Shown: positions 20,686 through 30,760, numbered from the stretch's first letter. The stretch is 64,000 bases of DNA from Proteus alimentorum (GCF_002607735.1 NZ_NBVR01000031.1:62001-126000), one strand, 5' to 3'. The notes: generated by a model from the sequence alone, not told the origin. Program-made: numbers and translations.

Positions 20686-21578
20686 TATTCAACTCCCTCA
20701 TTTATTGCACGCTGTAAACCATCACCTAAAAGGTTCACCAATAAAACGCTTATCATAATTGTGGCGCCCGGAATTAAGACAGTCCAAGGAGCAACATAAA
20801 TTAACTCTAATGAATCACCTAACATCGCTCCCCATTCTGGTGAAGGAAGTTGGGCACCTAAATTGAGAAAACCTAATGCTGTAATATCAAGAATAGCAAT
20901 TGAGAAGGCGCGTGTTAATTCAGAAACTAATACAGGCGTAATATTAGGCAGTACGGTATACCATAAAATGGAAATGTTCGATGCACCATCGAGTCGAGAA
21001 GCAATAACATACTCTTTGTTTAATTCATCATTAACCGCAGAGTAAATCATTCTGACTAAACGAGGTAACAGCGCCAGCCAAATAGCTATCATTGCGTGGC
21101 CAAGGCTTGTTCCTACAAAAGCCACAACAATAATAGCAAGCAATAGGGATGGAATTGATAATAGTGTGTCTAATATATGATTGAGAATGGCGGATTTTAA
21201 GCCATGGGTCATACCAGCAAAACAACCGATAATTAATCCCATTAGTGTCGCAGCAAAAGTGACAATAAATGCACCACCAAAGGTCATGCTTGTACCAATT
21301 AAAATTCGGCTAAAGACATCACGCCCTAAATCATCTGTACCAAAGAAATAGGAAACATTACCGTTTTGATACCAAGATGGCGGCGTCAGTTGATGGCCAA
21401 AAAATTGTTGGTCGAGTGCATAAGGCGCAATATAAGGGCCTATAATACTGAGCACTAAGAGAAAAAGGACGCCATAAAACCCTACCATTGAGATAACGTC
21501 TTTAGAAAAACATTGCCAAATCACCGCAGCGGGTGAAGGTGTTTTTTTCTCTTTATAAAATTGGCTATCTAAAGGCAT
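20685..21578 (-). CDS. sapC: Sap ABC transporter permease SapC
   Basis: A 297-residue inner membrane permease of the DppC/OppC type, with about six spans, the N-terminal OppC segment, and the EAA-like loop around [19 protein letters not shown]. It pairs with SapB. The start overlaps the end of sapB by 14 bases. In Salmonella and Haemophilus Sap handles antimicrobial peptides. In E. coli SapBCDF has been reported to export putrescine. Confidence 0.95.
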   Translation of the reverse strand: MPLDSQFYKEKKTPSPAAVIWQCFSKDVISMVGFYGVLFLLVLSIIGPYIAPYALDQQFFGHQLTPPSWYQNGNVSYFFGTDDLGRDVFSRILIGTSMTFGGAFIVTFAATLMGLIIGCFAGMTHGLKSAILNHILDTLLSIPSLLLAIIVVAFVGTSLGHAMIAIWLALLPRLVRMIYSAVNDELNKEYVIASRLDGASNISILWYTVLPNITPVLVSELTRAFSIAILDITALGFLNLGAQLPSPEWGAMLGDSLELIYVAPWTVLIPGATIMISVLLVNLLGDGLQRAINEGVE

Positions 21579-22530
21579 ATCCCACCTTGTGTTTCATTGG
21601 GTTGCTCATTGCGCCCACAATATCTGATAAGACGTTGACAATAATGACCATAGAACCCACCAACATGACGCCGGCTGAAATAGCAGAGTAATCTTGTTGG
21701 CGGATTGCTGTAACTAACCAACGGCCAAGCCCTGGCCAGTTAAATACAATTTCTGTCACCATCGTTAATGTCAGCATGGTGGAGAACTGTAAGCCTAATT
21801 TAGGGATGATAGGGGGTAAAGCATTATGAAGAATATGGCGACGAATAATTGTAAAACGTGAGAGACCTCGAGTTGCGGCAGCTTTTACGTAGTTCTCTGA
21901 CATAATTTCTTCAGTACTATTTCGCATTAATCGAATAACTTCGGTTGTTGGTGCAATAGCTAGCGTTATTACGGGTAAAATGAGATGCTGTGATACGTTA
22001 ATGATCATTTGTTGGCGATAAGGTGAATCAGATAACCATGCATCCACTAATGCAATGCCTGTAATAGGTTTCAAGTTATAAAGCAAATCAATACGGCCTG
22101 AAACAGGTAGCCAACCTAATTTTAGTGAGAAGAAAAGCGTTAACAACAATGCAAGCCCAAATACAGGCACAGAAAAACCTAAGAGCGCGAAATTACTGAT
22201 AATAATATCGGCGGATTTATTGCGCCAAACCCCCGCAATAATGCCAGCAGGAATGCCGACAATAAGGGCAAAAAGAAAGGCTAATGTACAAAGCTCCATG
22301 GTTGCTGGAAGTGCTTCAACCAATTGTGCTTTGATAGGTTCACCATTGATAGAAGAAATACCAAAATCAAAATGGACCATATTATGGGTATAAAAAAAGT
22401 AGGCATCGATGAGTGATGCTCCACTTAATGGGGCATTGGGTGTGTAATAGCTTAGGCTAAAGCTCACTAGCGACAAAAAGAACAGTGTCACAAGTAATAA
22501 AAGTAATCGACGTATTGAATAAATAATCAT
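21565..22530 (-). CDS. sapB: Sap ABC transporter permease SapB
   Basis: A 321-residue permease of the DppB/OppB type with six predicted spans. The EAA-like loop is [29 protein letters not shown]. Same length as E. coli SapB. Starts 3 bases downstream of the sapA stop, so it is coupled to it. Inner membrane. Confidence 0.95.
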   Translation of the reverse strand: MIIYSIRRLLLLLVTLFFLSLVSFSLSYYTPNAPLSGASLIDAYFFYTHNMVHFDFGISSINGEPIKAQLVEALPATMELCTLAFLFALIVGIPAGIIAGVWRNKSADIIISNFALLGFSVPVFGLALLLTLFFSLKLGWLPVSGRIDLLYNLKPITGIALVDAWLSDSPYRQQMIINVSQHLILPVITLAIAPTTEVIRLMRNSTEEIMSENYVKAAATRGLSRFTIIRRHILHNALPPIIPKLGLQFSTMLTLTMVTEIVFNWPGLGRWLVTAIRQQDYSAISAGVMLVGSMVIIVNVLSDIVGAMSNPMKHKVGYAFR

Positions 22531-22533
22531 GGA

Positions 22534-24219
22534 TTATTTTACAGCCTCTTTCTTGTGATTTTGTTCGTCTACTTCTGCCTCTCGATAAACACCAGCAAAA
22601 GACGCATTACCAAAAGTACTTAATACCAATCCTTTAATATCATAACGATATGCTTGCATACGTAAAGAGTTTGCTAATGGTAACACGGGTAACTCTTGAG
22701 CAAGAATATCTTGAGCTTCATGATAATAATCCATTCTTGAAGCAAGTTGCTGACTATAAAGCGCTTTTTTCAAAATATCATCAAAGTTAGGTAAACACCA
22801 ATGACTTAAGTTAGTTTGTGAACCAATTGCTGCACAGCTAAAAAGAGGGCGGAAAAAACTATCTGGATCGTTACTGTCAGTTGACCAACCAGATAAGGTC
22901 ATATCATGGGAGCGATCCATCATACTCGTTTCTTGATATCGCCCTTCAATAGGACGAATATTCATTTGAATACCTACTTGCGCTAAGTCTGCTTGAATAA
23001 GTTCCGCCATTTTTAATGGGCTAGGGTTATAAGATTGTGAGGCGCTAGGCACCCAAAGGTTTAATTTCAGTCCATCAAGACCCAACTCTTTAAGAATTTG
23101 TTTCGATTTCTCAGGATTGTATTCTGTAATTTTTGCTCGGTTATCATAAGCCCAAGATGCACGAGGAAGCACGGATGCTGCCGTTTCAGCTGTACCATAA
23201 TAAATAGATTCCATTAAACGTTCATTGTTAATGGCATAAGCAATAGCTTGACGAACTTTAAGATCATTTAATGGTGGTTTACTGGTGTTAAAGGCTAAAT
23301 AAGCGATATTCATACCAGAACGCAATGTGAGTCTTAGTCGCGGATCGTCACGTAAGACTTTTAATTGGCTTGCAGCAGGATAGGCTAAAACATCACATTC
23401 ACCAGTGAGTAATTTAGATATACGACCTGTACCACCCGCTCCCATATCAATAACAACCTGTTGCATTTTTGGTTGGCCTTTCCAGTAATCTTTATTTCTA
23501 AATAAACGAACAAATTGCCCTGGTTGATATTCATCTAGAAAGAAAGGACCTGTTCCTACTGGTTTCCAATCAAGCTGTGTCTGATCGCCTGATTTTTCTA
23601 AATTTTGGGCGTATTCAGCAGAAAGAATAGGGGCGTAATGTGTTGCTAAATGCCATAGAAAAGAGGCATCAGGCTCTTTTAAGCTAAATTCTACTGTGTA
23701 TTGACCTAGTCTTTTTATTGATTGGATATTATTGGCAAAACTTAAGCTGTCAAAATAGGGATATTTTCCGCCATTAATTTGATTGAAAGGATTTTGTGGA
23801 TTAATCATTCTTTCAAAACTAAAAATAACGTCGTCAGCAGTAAGTTTACGTGTTGGTGTAAACCAAGATGTTTGTTGAAAAGCGATATTTTTACGTAGAT
23901 AAAAGCGGTATGTCGCTCCGTTATCTAATGTTTCCCACCGAGCTGCAATTTCAGGGATCAGGCGATAAGTGTAAGGGTCTACATCTAAAAGACGGTCATA
24001 GAGCTGTGCAGCCAGAGGATCAATAATTAATCCACTACTTGATAACTGTGGATTAAAGGTATTTACACTGCCATCAACACAGTAAACAAAGCCATTTTGA
24101 TTAATTGGAGTTGGCTCAAGCGTTATAGATGGTGCTTGTGTTTTTGGTGCTACATCCGCGATACAAGTTGCGCTTGTAAAGGTGAGTAGCAAAGTACCAA
24201 TAAATAAAATAGGGTGCAT
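22534..24219 (-). CDS. sapA: Sap ABC transporter periplasmic peptide-binding protein SapA
   Basis: A 561-residue solute-binding protein of family 5. The signal peptide is about residues 1-21 (MHPILFIGTLLLTFTSA, then a cleavage region near CIADVAPK). The mature part has NTFNPQLSS, RFYLRKNIAFQQTSWFTPTRKLTADDVIFSF and VRQAIAYAINNERLM typical of the family. First gene of the sap operon. The divergent upstream region contains the small RNA gene ryhB. SapA captures antimicrobial peptides in relatives. In an intrinsically polymyxin-resistant genus this operon is a plausible contributor to peptide tolerance. Confidence 0.95.
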   Translation of the reverse strand: MHPILFIGTLLLTFTSATCIADVAPKTQAPSITLEPTPINQNGFVYCVDGSVNTFNPQLSSSGLIIDPLAAQLYDRLLDVDPYTYRLIPEIAARWETLDNGATYRFYLRKNIAFQQTSWFTPTRKLTADDVIFSFERMINPQNPFNQINGGKYPYFDSLSFANNIQSIKRLGQYTVEFSLKEPDASFLWHLATHYAPILSAEYAQNLEKSGDQTQLDWKPVGTGPFFLDEYQPGQFVRLFRNKDYWKGQPKMQQVVIDMGAGGTGRISKLLTGECDVLAYPAASQLKVLRDDPRLRLTLRSGMNIAYLAFNTSKPPLNDLKVRQAIAYAINNERLMESIYYGTAETAASVLPRASWAYDNRAKITEYNPEKSKQILKELGLDGLKLNLWVPSASQSYNPSPLKMAELIQADLAQVGIQMNIRPIEGRYQETSMMDRSHDMTLSGWSTDSNDPDSFFRPLFSCAAIGSQTNLSHWCLPNFDDILKKALYSQQLASRMDYYHEAQDILAQELPVLPLANSLRMQAYRYDIKGLVLSTFGNASFAGVYREAEVDEQNHKKEAVK

Positions 24220-24331
24220 AAATAATGTCTTTTAGAGAAACGATTTTGCTATTGTAACTTAAAAAACTTTCTATCCCCAAATAGTCAAAAAAACAAAGTG
24301 AGAAAAATTCTCAATAAAATGCTTTACAAAT

Positions 24332-24350
24332 GCTAATGATAAAGATTATC
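24332..24350 (+). promoter_or_regulatory. Fur box in the ryhB promoter
   Basis: GCTAATGATAAAGATTATC matches the 19-base Fur consensus GATAATGATAATCATTATC at 16 positions. It overlaps the region between a candidate -35 (TTTACA, 24323-24328) and the expected -10, just upstream of the RyhB RNA, so iron-loaded Fur would block transcription. Confidence 0.85.
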
Positions 24351-24358
24351 ATCCGTAT

Positions 24359-24457
24359 TGTCCTTCGGCGGTAAGAGGTTTTCCGCAGAAGGCACGACAT
24401 TGCTCACATTGCTTCCAGTATTTTTTACTAGCCAGCTCGGGTGCTGGCTTTTTTTTT
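24359..24457 (+). ncRNA. ryhB: Small regulatory RNA RyhB
   Basis: The signature core of E. coli RyhB (GCACGACATTGCTCACATTG, continuing CTTCCAGTATT) is present without change at 24392-24422. It is preceded by a 5' hairpin (CCTTCGGCGG, 24362-24371, with CCGCAGAAGG, 24383-24392) and followed by the RyhB-type terminator AGCCAGC-loop-GCTGGCT plus nine T. RyhB is an Hfq-dependent RNA made under iron starvation that represses iron-using proteins such as SodB. The 5' end is estimated from the E. coli length. It lies divergent from sapA and convergent with pspF, a different neighbourhood from E. coli K-12 (yhhX-yhhY). Confidence 0.93.
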
Positions 24458-24509
24458 GCCCACGGTTTACTAAATTTCTCAGTAATTAAAAACGTTATAT
24501 ATCAATAAA

Positions 24510-25505
24510 TTAAGTTGTTATTTGGTGTTTTTTAATTAGCCCTCTAAATTGATCGTAGCTTAATGATAACTTTTCAGCTGCCTCTTTCTGGTTATATAAA
24601 CTCTCTTTTAATGCATTATTAACTAATTTTTTTTCTACCTCATTTTGCCATTGGCGTAAATCCAACGGTAATGTAGGTAGTGAAAAATTTTCTTCAGACG
24701 ATTTCTTTAATGTGGGTATTTTGGGCGTTTGAAGACCAGCGAAGGGATCAATAATAATACGGTTGAGTACGTTATCACTGGTTCCATGACGATAAACTGA
24801 GCGTTCAACGACATTTTTGAGCTCACGAATATTACCCGGCCATGGATAATCTAAAAGCACTTGACGCGCACTATCACTAAAACCGGGAAAAAAAGGTAAA
24901 CCTAACTCTTGGCACATTGAGATAGCGAAACTTTCAGCAAGCAACATAATATCTGCACGTCGCTCTCTTAATGGTGGGAGTCGAATAACATCAAACGCTA
25001 ATCTATCAAGTAAATCAGCACGAAATTTACCTTCTTCCGCCATTGCGGGTAAATCTGCATTTGTCGCGCAAATAAGCCTAACATCAACATGCAGAGATTG
25101 ACTGCCCCCAACGCGCTCTAAATGACCGTATTCAATGACACGCAGAAGCTTTTCTTGCACAAGCATGGGAGCCGTCGCCAGTTCATCAAGAAAAAGAGAA
25201 CCGCCATCCGCACGTTCAAAACGCCCTTGATGACGATTTTTAGCACCAGTAAAAGCGCCGGCTTCATGACCAAAAAGCTCAGAATCAAGCAAATTATCAT
25301 TGAGTGCAGAACAGTTGATTGAAATAAAAGGTCCTTGCCACCAAGGAGCAAGATAGTGTAATCGATGCGCGATCAACTCTTTACCTGTACCCCGTTCACC
25401 AATAATTAATACAGGTTTTTTTAATTGAGCAAGCGCTGAGGTTTGTTCTAATACATCAATAAATTGACTATCAACGCCGATTATTGTCTCTAAATTCTCA
25501 TTCAT
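24510..25505 (-). CDS. pspF: Psp operon transcriptional activator PspF
   Basis: A 331-residue sigma-54 activator that lacks an N-terminal sensory domain and begins directly with the AAA+ module. Walker A is GERGTGKE (about 36-43), the sigma-54-contacting loop is GAFTGA within FGHEAGAFTGA, Walker B is GGSLFLDEL, and a C-terminal Fis-type helix-turn-helix (QKEAAEKLSLSYDQFRGLIKK) binds enhancers. PspA holds it inactive until envelope stress. Divergent from pspA, with 215 bases between them. Confidence 0.96.
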   Translation of the reverse strand: MNENLETIIGVDSQFIDVLEQTSALAQLKKPVLIIGERGTGKELIAHRLHYLAPWWQGPFISINCSALNDNLLDSELFGHEAGAFTGAKNRHQGRFERADGGSLFLDELATAPMLVQEKLLRVIEYGHLERVGGSQSLHVDVRLICATNADLPAMAEEGKFRADLLDRLAFDVIRLPPLRERRADIMLLAESFAISMCQELGLPFFPGFSDSARQVLLDYPWPGNIRELKNVVERSVYRHGTSDNVLNRIIIDPFAGLQTPKIPTLKKSSEENFSLPTLPLDLRQWQNEVEKKLVNNALKESLYNQKEAAEKLSLSYDQFRGLIKKHQITT

Positions 25506-25614
25506 TGGTTAAATTCACCATCTTGAGGTATTTTTTACCAGTCTATCAGGTGTTTGAAAAATAGGCGAATAATATAAATAACCTATTATTAATAGCTTAA
25601 GTGAATTTTTAAAG

Positions 25615-25630
25615 TTGGCACGTAAATTGT
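25615..25630 (+). promoter_or_regulatory. Sigma-54 promoter of pspA
   Basis: TTGGCACGTAAATTGT carries the -24 GG (25617-25618) and a -12 element (TTGT in place of TTGC) with the required 12-base offset, about 90 bases before the pspA ATG. PspF enhancer sites should lie at about 25515-25600. Confidence 0.8.
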
Positions 25631-25720
25631 ATTAACTAAAGTATGCAGGCGTTACGACAGTGCGCCATTATTGAAATAATTTAACGTCACTCATTAGCAT
25701 AAGCTATTAAGGATAACATC

Positions 25721-26389
25721 ATGGGTATATTTTCACGTTTTGCTGACATTATTAATGCCAATATCGCTTCTTTATTAGATAAAGCGGAAGATCCTGAAAA
25801 AATGATCCGCCTAATGATCCAAGAAATGGAAGATATGTTAGTTGAGATCCGTACAACTTCTGCACGTACTTTAGCTGAAAAGAAAGGATTAGAGCGCCGT
25901 ATCGAACAAGCTGAAAAACAGATGAAAGATTGGCAGGATAAAGCCGAATTGGCTCTTATCAAAGAAAAAGAAGATTTAGCTCGTGCAGCATTAATCGAAA
26001 AACAACGTGTAGCATCAGTTAATGACACATTGAAACACGAACTGATTATTATTGATGAAACGCTAACGCGGTTAAAAGGTGAAATTAGCGAGCTAGAAAA
26101 TAAGTTAACTGAAACACGCGCAAAACAACAATCTTTAGTGGTGCGTCACCAAGCGGCAAACTCATCTCGTCAAGTTCGTCGTCAATTAGACAGTGGCAAA
26201 ATGGATGCTGCAATGGCGCGTTTCGAACAGTTTGAACGCCGTATTGATCATATGGAAGGTGAGGCTCAAAGTTACGGGTTAGGTAAAGAAAAATCATTAG
26301 ACCAACAGTTTGCTGAATTAAAAGCGGATGATGAAATTAGCGCGCAATTAGCGGCATTAAAAGCTAAAATCAATATCAACAAAGAGTAA
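25721..26389 (+). CDS. pspA: Phage shock protein A
   Basis: A 222-residue, almost wholly coiled-coil protein of the PspA/Vipp1 (ESCRT-III-like) family. An N-terminal amphipathic helix ([22 protein letters not shown]) is followed by the [18 protein letters not shown] signature. It has two jobs: binding and inhibiting PspF when the membrane is sound, and forming membrane-repairing assemblies when it is not. First gene of the sigma-54-driven operon pspABCD, here apparently continued by ycjXF. Confidence 0.97.
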   Translation: MGIFSRFADIINANIASLLDKAEDPEKMIRLMIQEMEDMLVEIRTTSARTLAEKKGLERRIEQAEKQMKDWQDKAELALIKEKEDLARAALIEKQRVASVNDTLKHELIIIDETLTRLKGEISELENKLTETRAKQQSLVVRHQAANSSRQVRRQLDSGKMDAAMARFEQFERRIDHMEGEAQSYGLGKEKSLDQQFAELKADDEISAQLAALKAKININKE

Positions 26390-26425
26390 CAGCAAGCGTA
26401 ATAACCATCTTATAAAGGATATGTA

Positions 26426-26656
26426 ATGGGCTATATATTTCTGGGAATACCACTGACCATTTTTATTTTGTTTATTCTCCCTATCTGGCTGTGGTTGCAT
26501 TACAACGGTCAGAAAGGCGGAGGTAATGTTCAGCTAACCCAACAAGAAATGCAGCGACTGAGCGCGCTGGTGGATAAGGCTCAGCAAATGCAGGAGCGCA
26601 TTAAGACATTAGAACAAATACTTGATGCAGAACATCCTAACTGGAGGCAGTCATAA
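26426..26656 (+). CDS. pspB: Phage shock protein B
   Basis: A 76-residue inner membrane protein with one N-terminal span (about residues 3-24) and a cytoplasmic leucine-zipper-like helix (QEMQRLSALVDKAQQMQERIKTLEQIL). With PspC it senses envelope stress and draws PspA away from PspF. Stop and pspC start overlap. Confidence 0.95.
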   Translation: MGYIFLGIPLTIFILFILPIWLWLHYNGQKGGGNVQLTQQEMQRLSALVDKAQQMQERIKTLEQILDAEHPNWRQS

Positions 26657-27012
26657 TGACGATGCAGAGCAAACAATTGTATCGCTTGCCACAAGAGGGC
26701 GTGATCCGTGGCGTATGTGCAGGCTTGGCCCATTATTTTAATATTCCTGTTTTACTTATCAGGGTTATTGCGGTGATTGCGCTGTTTGCTGGCTTTTTTG
26801 GTTTAACTATTATTGCTTATCTTGTCTTAAGTTTCTTTATGGAACCCGCTCCGGCTAATTACCAGCAAGGTGAAGATCAGCAAGAAAGTTTAAAAGAAAT
26901 TTTAAGTGGGGTAGATAATCAATTGATGCAAGGTGAAAAACGTTTACAACAAATGGAACGTTATATTACCTCTTCTACTTATCAGTTAAATAAACGTTTT
27001 CGAGATTTGTAA
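26656..27012 (+). CDS. pspC: Phage shock protein C
   Basis: A 118-residue PspC-domain protein. The motif GVIRGVCAGLAHYFNIPVLLIRV is followed by a hydrophobic span (about 38-63) and a C-terminal helical tail. Partner of PspB in the stress sensor. The true ATG may be 26656 or 26662 (MQSKQ); both follow GGAGG. Followed by a hairpin at 27035-27062 before pspD. Confidence 0.94.
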   Translation: MTMQSKQLYRLPQEGVIRGVCAGLAHYFNIPVLLIRVIAVIALFAGFFGLTIIAYLVLSFFMEPAPANYQQGEDQQESLKEILSGVDNQLMQGEKRLQQMERYITSSTYQLNKRFRDL

Positions 27013-27034
27013 TATTTTTGCTATTTAATCTGAT

Positions 27035-27062
27035 AAGACGCTCCATTTTAGGAGCGTCTTTC
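27035..27062 (+). terminator. Intra-operon hairpin between pspC and pspD
   Basis: AAGACGCTCC pairs exactly with GGAGCGTCTT (loop ATTTTA), followed by TCTTTC. The T tract is imperfect, so it may act as a partial terminator or an mRNA-stabilising element, giving more pspABC than pspD-ycjXF. Confidence 0.65.
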
Positions 27063-27131
27063 TTTCTACCCGCTTATCTTTTTCAACGCTTGTATCGTGA
27101 GAAAGTAAAATTTCTGATTGAGGAGCGTATT

Positions 27132-27386
27132 ATGAATTCCAATCAAGTATTCGTTTCTTTAAAAACAAATAAATTCGCCCAATTAGTCAAAAAAGGGTTA
27201 ACATTTGGGTTAATGTTATTCACTTTATTTGGGCCAGCAGCAATCACCGGCGGTATATTAAAACGAGTAAGTAGCAAACCGTTACGTTGGCTGGTTCTAT
27301 TGATAGCTGAACCTATTATCAAAGCAGGTTTTAATAAGCTATCGCGTCAAGTGTCTTGGGAGAAACATGAAACGCCTACAAAATGA
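27132..27386 (+). CDS. pspD: Phage shock protein D
   Basis: An 84-residue protein resembling E. coli PspD in its core (GPAAITGGILKRVSSKPLRWLVLLIAEPIIKAGFNKLSRQ). PspD is a peripheral inner-membrane protein of unknown role in the psp operon. The frame is open from a TTG at 27018, but that extension contains the hairpin at 27035-27060 and no homology. I chose ATG 27132, preceded by TTGAGGAGCG. The last 20 bases overlap ycjX. Confidence 0.85.
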   Translation: MNSNQVFVSLKTNKFAQLVKKGLTFGLMLFTLFGPAAITGGILKRVSSKPLRWLVLLIAEPIIKAGFNKLSRQVSWEKHETPTK

Positions 27387-28761
27387 ACTTACTGCTTTTA
27401 TTAATCGTGGTGTTGATAGACATCTTCGTCTGGCCGTAACTGGATTAAGTCGAAGTGGTAAAACAGCATTTATTACCTCTTTAGTTAATCAACTTATTAA
27501 TGTGCATACTGGTGCGCGTTTACCGCTGTTTTCGGCTGCACGAAATAAGCAACTACTGGGTGTAAAACGTATCCCTCAACACAATTTAAATATTCCTCGT
27601 TTTACGTATGATGAAGGAATGGAAGCGCTTTATCACACACCACCAAGTTGGCCCGTTCCTACAAAAGGGGTCAGCGAAATTCGTTTACAACTACGTTATC
27701 GCTCTAATGAGTCCTTAACACGTTTTATAAAAGAAACGTCTTCTCTTTATTTAGAAATTGTTGATTACCCCGGCGAGTGGCTATTAGATTTACCTATGCT
27801 TGAGCAAGACTATTTTGAGTGGTCAGCGCAAATGAATAAGGTCAATCACCAAAGAACATCACCAGAACAACATTGGCAATTACTCCTTAAAAAATGTGAT
27901 CCATTTGCACCAGCGAATGAAACATTATTAGCTGATATTGCCTCCGCTTACACTGACTATTTATTAGCATGTAAAGAAGAAGGGCTTCATTTTATTCAGC
28001 CGGGGCGTTTTGTATTACCTGGTGAATTAGCTGGAGCACCTGTTTTGCAGTTTTTCCCGTGGGCTGATTTACAAAAATATGATATTGCTAAATTAAAGAA
28101 CGCAGATAAACGCACTAATATTGGTATGTTAAAACAACGCTATGAATATTATGGACAGCATGTTGTAAAAGGTTTTTATCGTGATCATTTCCAAGGATTT
28201 GACAGACAAATTGTTTTGGTTGATTGTCTACAACCTTTAAATCAAGGTGCAGATGTTTTTAATGATATGCGCCAAGCATTAACACAATTAATGCGCAGTT
28301 TTCATTATGGAAAAAGAACCTTACTAAGACGCTTATTTTCACCGTGTATCGATAAGCTTCTATTTGCAGCCACAAAAGCCGACCATATCACGGTTGATCA
28401 ACATGAAAATTTAGTGTCATTGCTTCAACAACTTATTCAAGATGCTAAACAAAATGCCATTTTTGAAGGGATCAGTATTGATTGCATGGGACTTGCTTCT
28501 ATTGCAGCCACTGAAAGTGGAATTGTTGATCATCATGGAGAAAAAATACCCGCCTTAAAAGGTTTTCGTTTAAGTGATAACTCACCATTGGTGTATTTTC
28601 CCGGTGAGGTTCCTAAACGATTGCCTGAAAAAGCATTTTGGGAAAAACAAGGGTTTAGTTTCGAATCTTTTAGACCGCAACAAATATCAAGAGATAGTGC
28701 GGTTCCTCATATTCGAATGGATAGTGCAATGGAGTTCTTGTTAGGGGATAAATTAAAATGA
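27367..28761 (+). CDS. ycjX: YcjX-family (DUF463) P-loop protein
   Basis: A 464-residue protein with a Walker A-like [10 protein letters not shown] at about residues 26-35 and the strongly conserved [13 protein letters not shown] and VDCLQPLN segments. It is almost collinear with E. coli YcjX, a stress-associated nucleotide-binding protein of unclear job linked to the psp response. The start overlaps the end of pspD by 20 bases, so here ycjX is physically part of the psp transcription unit. Overlaps ycjF by four bases (ATGA). Confidence 0.92.
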   Translation: MKRLQNELTAFINRGVDRHLRLAVTGLSRSGKTAFITSLVNQLINVHTGARLPLFSAARNKQLLGVKRIPQHNLNIPRFTYDEGMEALYHTPPSWPVPTKGVSEIRLQLRYRSNESLTRFIKETSSLYLEIVDYPGEWLLDLPMLEQDYFEWSAQMNKVNHQRTSPEQHWQLLLKKCDPFAPANETLLADIASAYTDYLLACKEEGLHFIQPGRFVLPGELAGAPVLQFFPWADLQKYDIAKLKNADKRTNIGMLKQRYEYYGQHVVKGFYRDHFQGFDRQIVLVDCLQPLNQGADVFNDMRQALTQLMRSFHYGKRTLLRRLFSPCIDKLLFAATKADHITVDQHENLVSLLQQLIQDAKQNAIFEGISIDCMGLASIAATESGIVDHHGEKIPALKGFRLSDNSPLVYFPGEVPKRLPEKAFWEKQGFSFESFRPQQISRDSAVPHIRMDSAMEFLLGDKLK

Positions 28762-29801
28762 ATGAGCCATTAAAATCGCGAATTGATTTTAAAGAGCCCA
28801 TACTTCAAGAAGAAGTTACCTTGAAAAAAGGTGTTGGCTTTAATGAAAATGAGCAATTTTTGCCTATTGATCCACAATTGGATGAAGAGAATGAAGGGCA
28901 ATTAGAAGGTGATGTTCAATCCATATTAAAACCGAAAAAAAGTGTCTGGAAGCGTTTATTAACGATTGCAAGTACCCTTTTAGGGATTAGTGTTATTGCC
29001 CAAACTGGACAATGGATTTATGACTCATGGATAAACTCTGACTGGATTGCGTTGGGTGCAGCCAGTGCGGGGGGGTTAATTGTTGTTGCTGGTATTGGGT
29101 CTGTTATAACAGAGTGGCGTCGTATTTATCGTTTACGTCAGCGCGCTGATGAAAGAGATAAAGCAAAAGAATTACTTTATAGTCATGCGATGGGAAATGG
29201 TCGCCCATTTTGTGAAAAACTCGCTAAACAAGCGGGTATTAACTCACAACATCCTGCATTAATTCGTTGGCAAAGCGCATTACACGACACACATAATGAC
29301 AAAGAAGTATTAGAACTTTATAGCCAACTTGTTCAACCTATTTTGGATAAACAAGCAAGAGCTGAAATTAGTCGTTCTGCGGCAGAGTCAACCTTAATGA
29401 TCGCTGTCAGCCCGCTGGCAATGGTTGATATGGCTTTTATTGGTTGGCGCAATATTCGTTTAATTAATCGTATTGCTGAAATTTACGGTATCGAATTAGG
29501 CTACTATAGTCGTTTAAAACTATTTCGTCTTGTTTTGGTCAATATTGCATTTGCGGGGGCGACGGAACTGGTTAGAGAAGTCGGAATGGACTGGCTTTCA
29601 CAAGATCTTGCAGCACGATTATCAACAAGAGCCGCTCAAGGTATTGGTGCTGGACTATTAACAGCACGATTAGGAATAAAGGCAATGGAATTATGCCGTC
29701 CTTTACCATGGATTGATGATAATAAACCTAAGTTAGGTGATTTTAGAAAAGAGCTCATCGGAAAATTAAAAAATACCATTAGTAGTAAGAAAAAAGAATA
29801 A
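28758..29801 (+). CDS. ycjF: YcjF-family (DUF697) membrane protein
   Basis: A 347-residue protein. After an acidic soluble N-terminus it has two adjacent hydrophobic spans (about residues 66-90 and 98-117) and a C-terminal DUF697 domain ([32 protein letters not shown]). Inner membrane, function unknown, always paired with ycjX. Translationally coupled to ycjX through ATGA. Followed by a terminator. Confidence 0.92.
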   Translation: MNEPLKSRIDFKEPILQEEVTLKKGVGFNENEQFLPIDPQLDEENEGQLEGDVQSILKPKKSVWKRLLTIASTLLGISVIAQTGQWIYDSWINSDWIALGAASAGGLIVVAGIGSVITEWRRIYRLRQRADERDKAKELLYSHAMGNGRPFCEKLAKQAGINSQHPALIRWQSALHDTHNDKEVLELYSQLVQPILDKQARAEISRSAAESTLMIAVSPLAMVDMAFIGWRNIRLINRIAEIYGIELGYYSRLKLFRLVLVNIAFAGATELVREVGMDWLSQDLAARLSTRAAQGIGAGLLTARLGIKAMELCRPLPWIDDNKPKLGDFRKELIGKLKNTISSKKKE

Positions 29802-29834
29802 ATTATTTTTTTTACCTTTTAATTATTTTAAATA

Positions 29835-29867
29835 AAAACCGTGGAAGTCAATTCTGCGGTTTTTTTA
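29835..29867 (+). terminator. Terminator after ycjF
   Basis: AAAACCGTGGAA pairs imperfectly with TTCTGCGGTTTT, followed by seven T. It would end the pspABCD-ycjXF transcript. Confidence 0.75.
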
Positions 29868-30340
29868 TATAACGATTGGTAAGGTGTTGTTTATATAAAA
29901 TAGCCCTAACAACGAAGATACTAAGATATTATTATTAAAATAATGAGCTTAATGTTATAAAGTATTTTTGTTGTTTTATTACCAATGGTGTTATTGTTTT
30001 AATTTGAAACTATCGTAATAAAAAACTTTTTAAAAGAGTCAGTTTTCACAAGAAAAAATATGATTGTAACTATTTGTATATAAAGGTTAATGTGTGCGTC
30101 TCTAGCTAAATGCGCATGATTTTAATCATAAAGTTCCTTTTTTTGATAGAAAATAGTATTGATTTTAGTGTGATAGATGGCGTTAAATATCACTCTAAAG
30201 TAACTATTATTGGGTTATTTTTTTTAATATATTTTGATGCATCACCTTTTTATTAATTTGCTATTCAAAAAATAGTGATGGATTTTATTTATAAAAAAAT
30301 AGAAGAAACGAATAAATAATATTTATAACAAGGTTGAAAA
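29868..30340. other. AT-rich gap before the unknown ORF
   Basis: A stretch of about 470 bases of very AT-rich DNA. Imperfect inverted repeats occur (GTGATA near 30169 with TATCAC near 30188; GCATCAC near 30238 with GTGATG near 30276). No ORF with a ribosome site and no known RNA is visible. Confidence 0.4.
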
Positions 30341-30760
30341 ATGAAAGAAATACAAATCTCAGTAATAAAGAAACTCTCTACATCAAGACGTAAACGTTAT
30401 CTGAGTTCGGCATTTAATGTCTCAAATATTGATAACCAACTCAGCATTTTAATCCCTATTCTTAGAGAGACGATTAGTGAGATTAAAAAGAGGCAATACC
30501 AAAATCAACCTAAGTCATTTCAAATAAAAGAGATATCCCAATTTTTTGAATATCTGACTGAGTCGGATAAGAAAGAAAAGGCAATAAACGCATTAGAGTA
30601 TCTCCTCTTTTGTTTTGATAATGGATGTAAAACTATCAAAAAGGTGATCCGTCGAGAATTAAGTCCTTTGGTAAAGGACGTGGAATATCTTATCGATTTT
30701 GAACTAAAAAAAATAATAAAAACCTCTTCATTTTCGTTATTCGGTTTTTTTAAAGCATAA
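30341..30760 (+). CDS. Unknown 139-residue basic protein
   Basis: Not recognised. The ORF starts at ATG after AACAAGGTTGAAAA, a usable ribosome site, and encodes a lysine-rich, apparently all-helical soluble protein with no signal peptide and no clear membrane span. It opens with KKLSTSRRKRYLSSAF and ends in a hydrophobic SLFGFF. Two Cys are present (FCFDNGCKT). Base composition is more AT-rich than the flanking core genes, and E. coli has nothing between ycjF and tyrR, so this looks like an accessory insertion. No paralogue or mobile-element gene is nearby. Confidence 0.6.
   Translation: MKEIQISVIKKLSTSRRKRYLSSAFNVSNIDNQLSILIPILRETISEIKKRQYQNQPKSFQIKEISQFFEYLTESDKKEKAINALEYLLFCFDNGCKTIKKVIRRELSPLVKDVEYLIDFELKKIIKTSSFSLFGFFKA

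Noticed and set aside
27018-27131. N-terminal extension of pspD from a TTG
   Set aside because: It spans a perfect hairpin, lacks homology to PspD, and a proper GAGGAG-ATG start exists at 27132.
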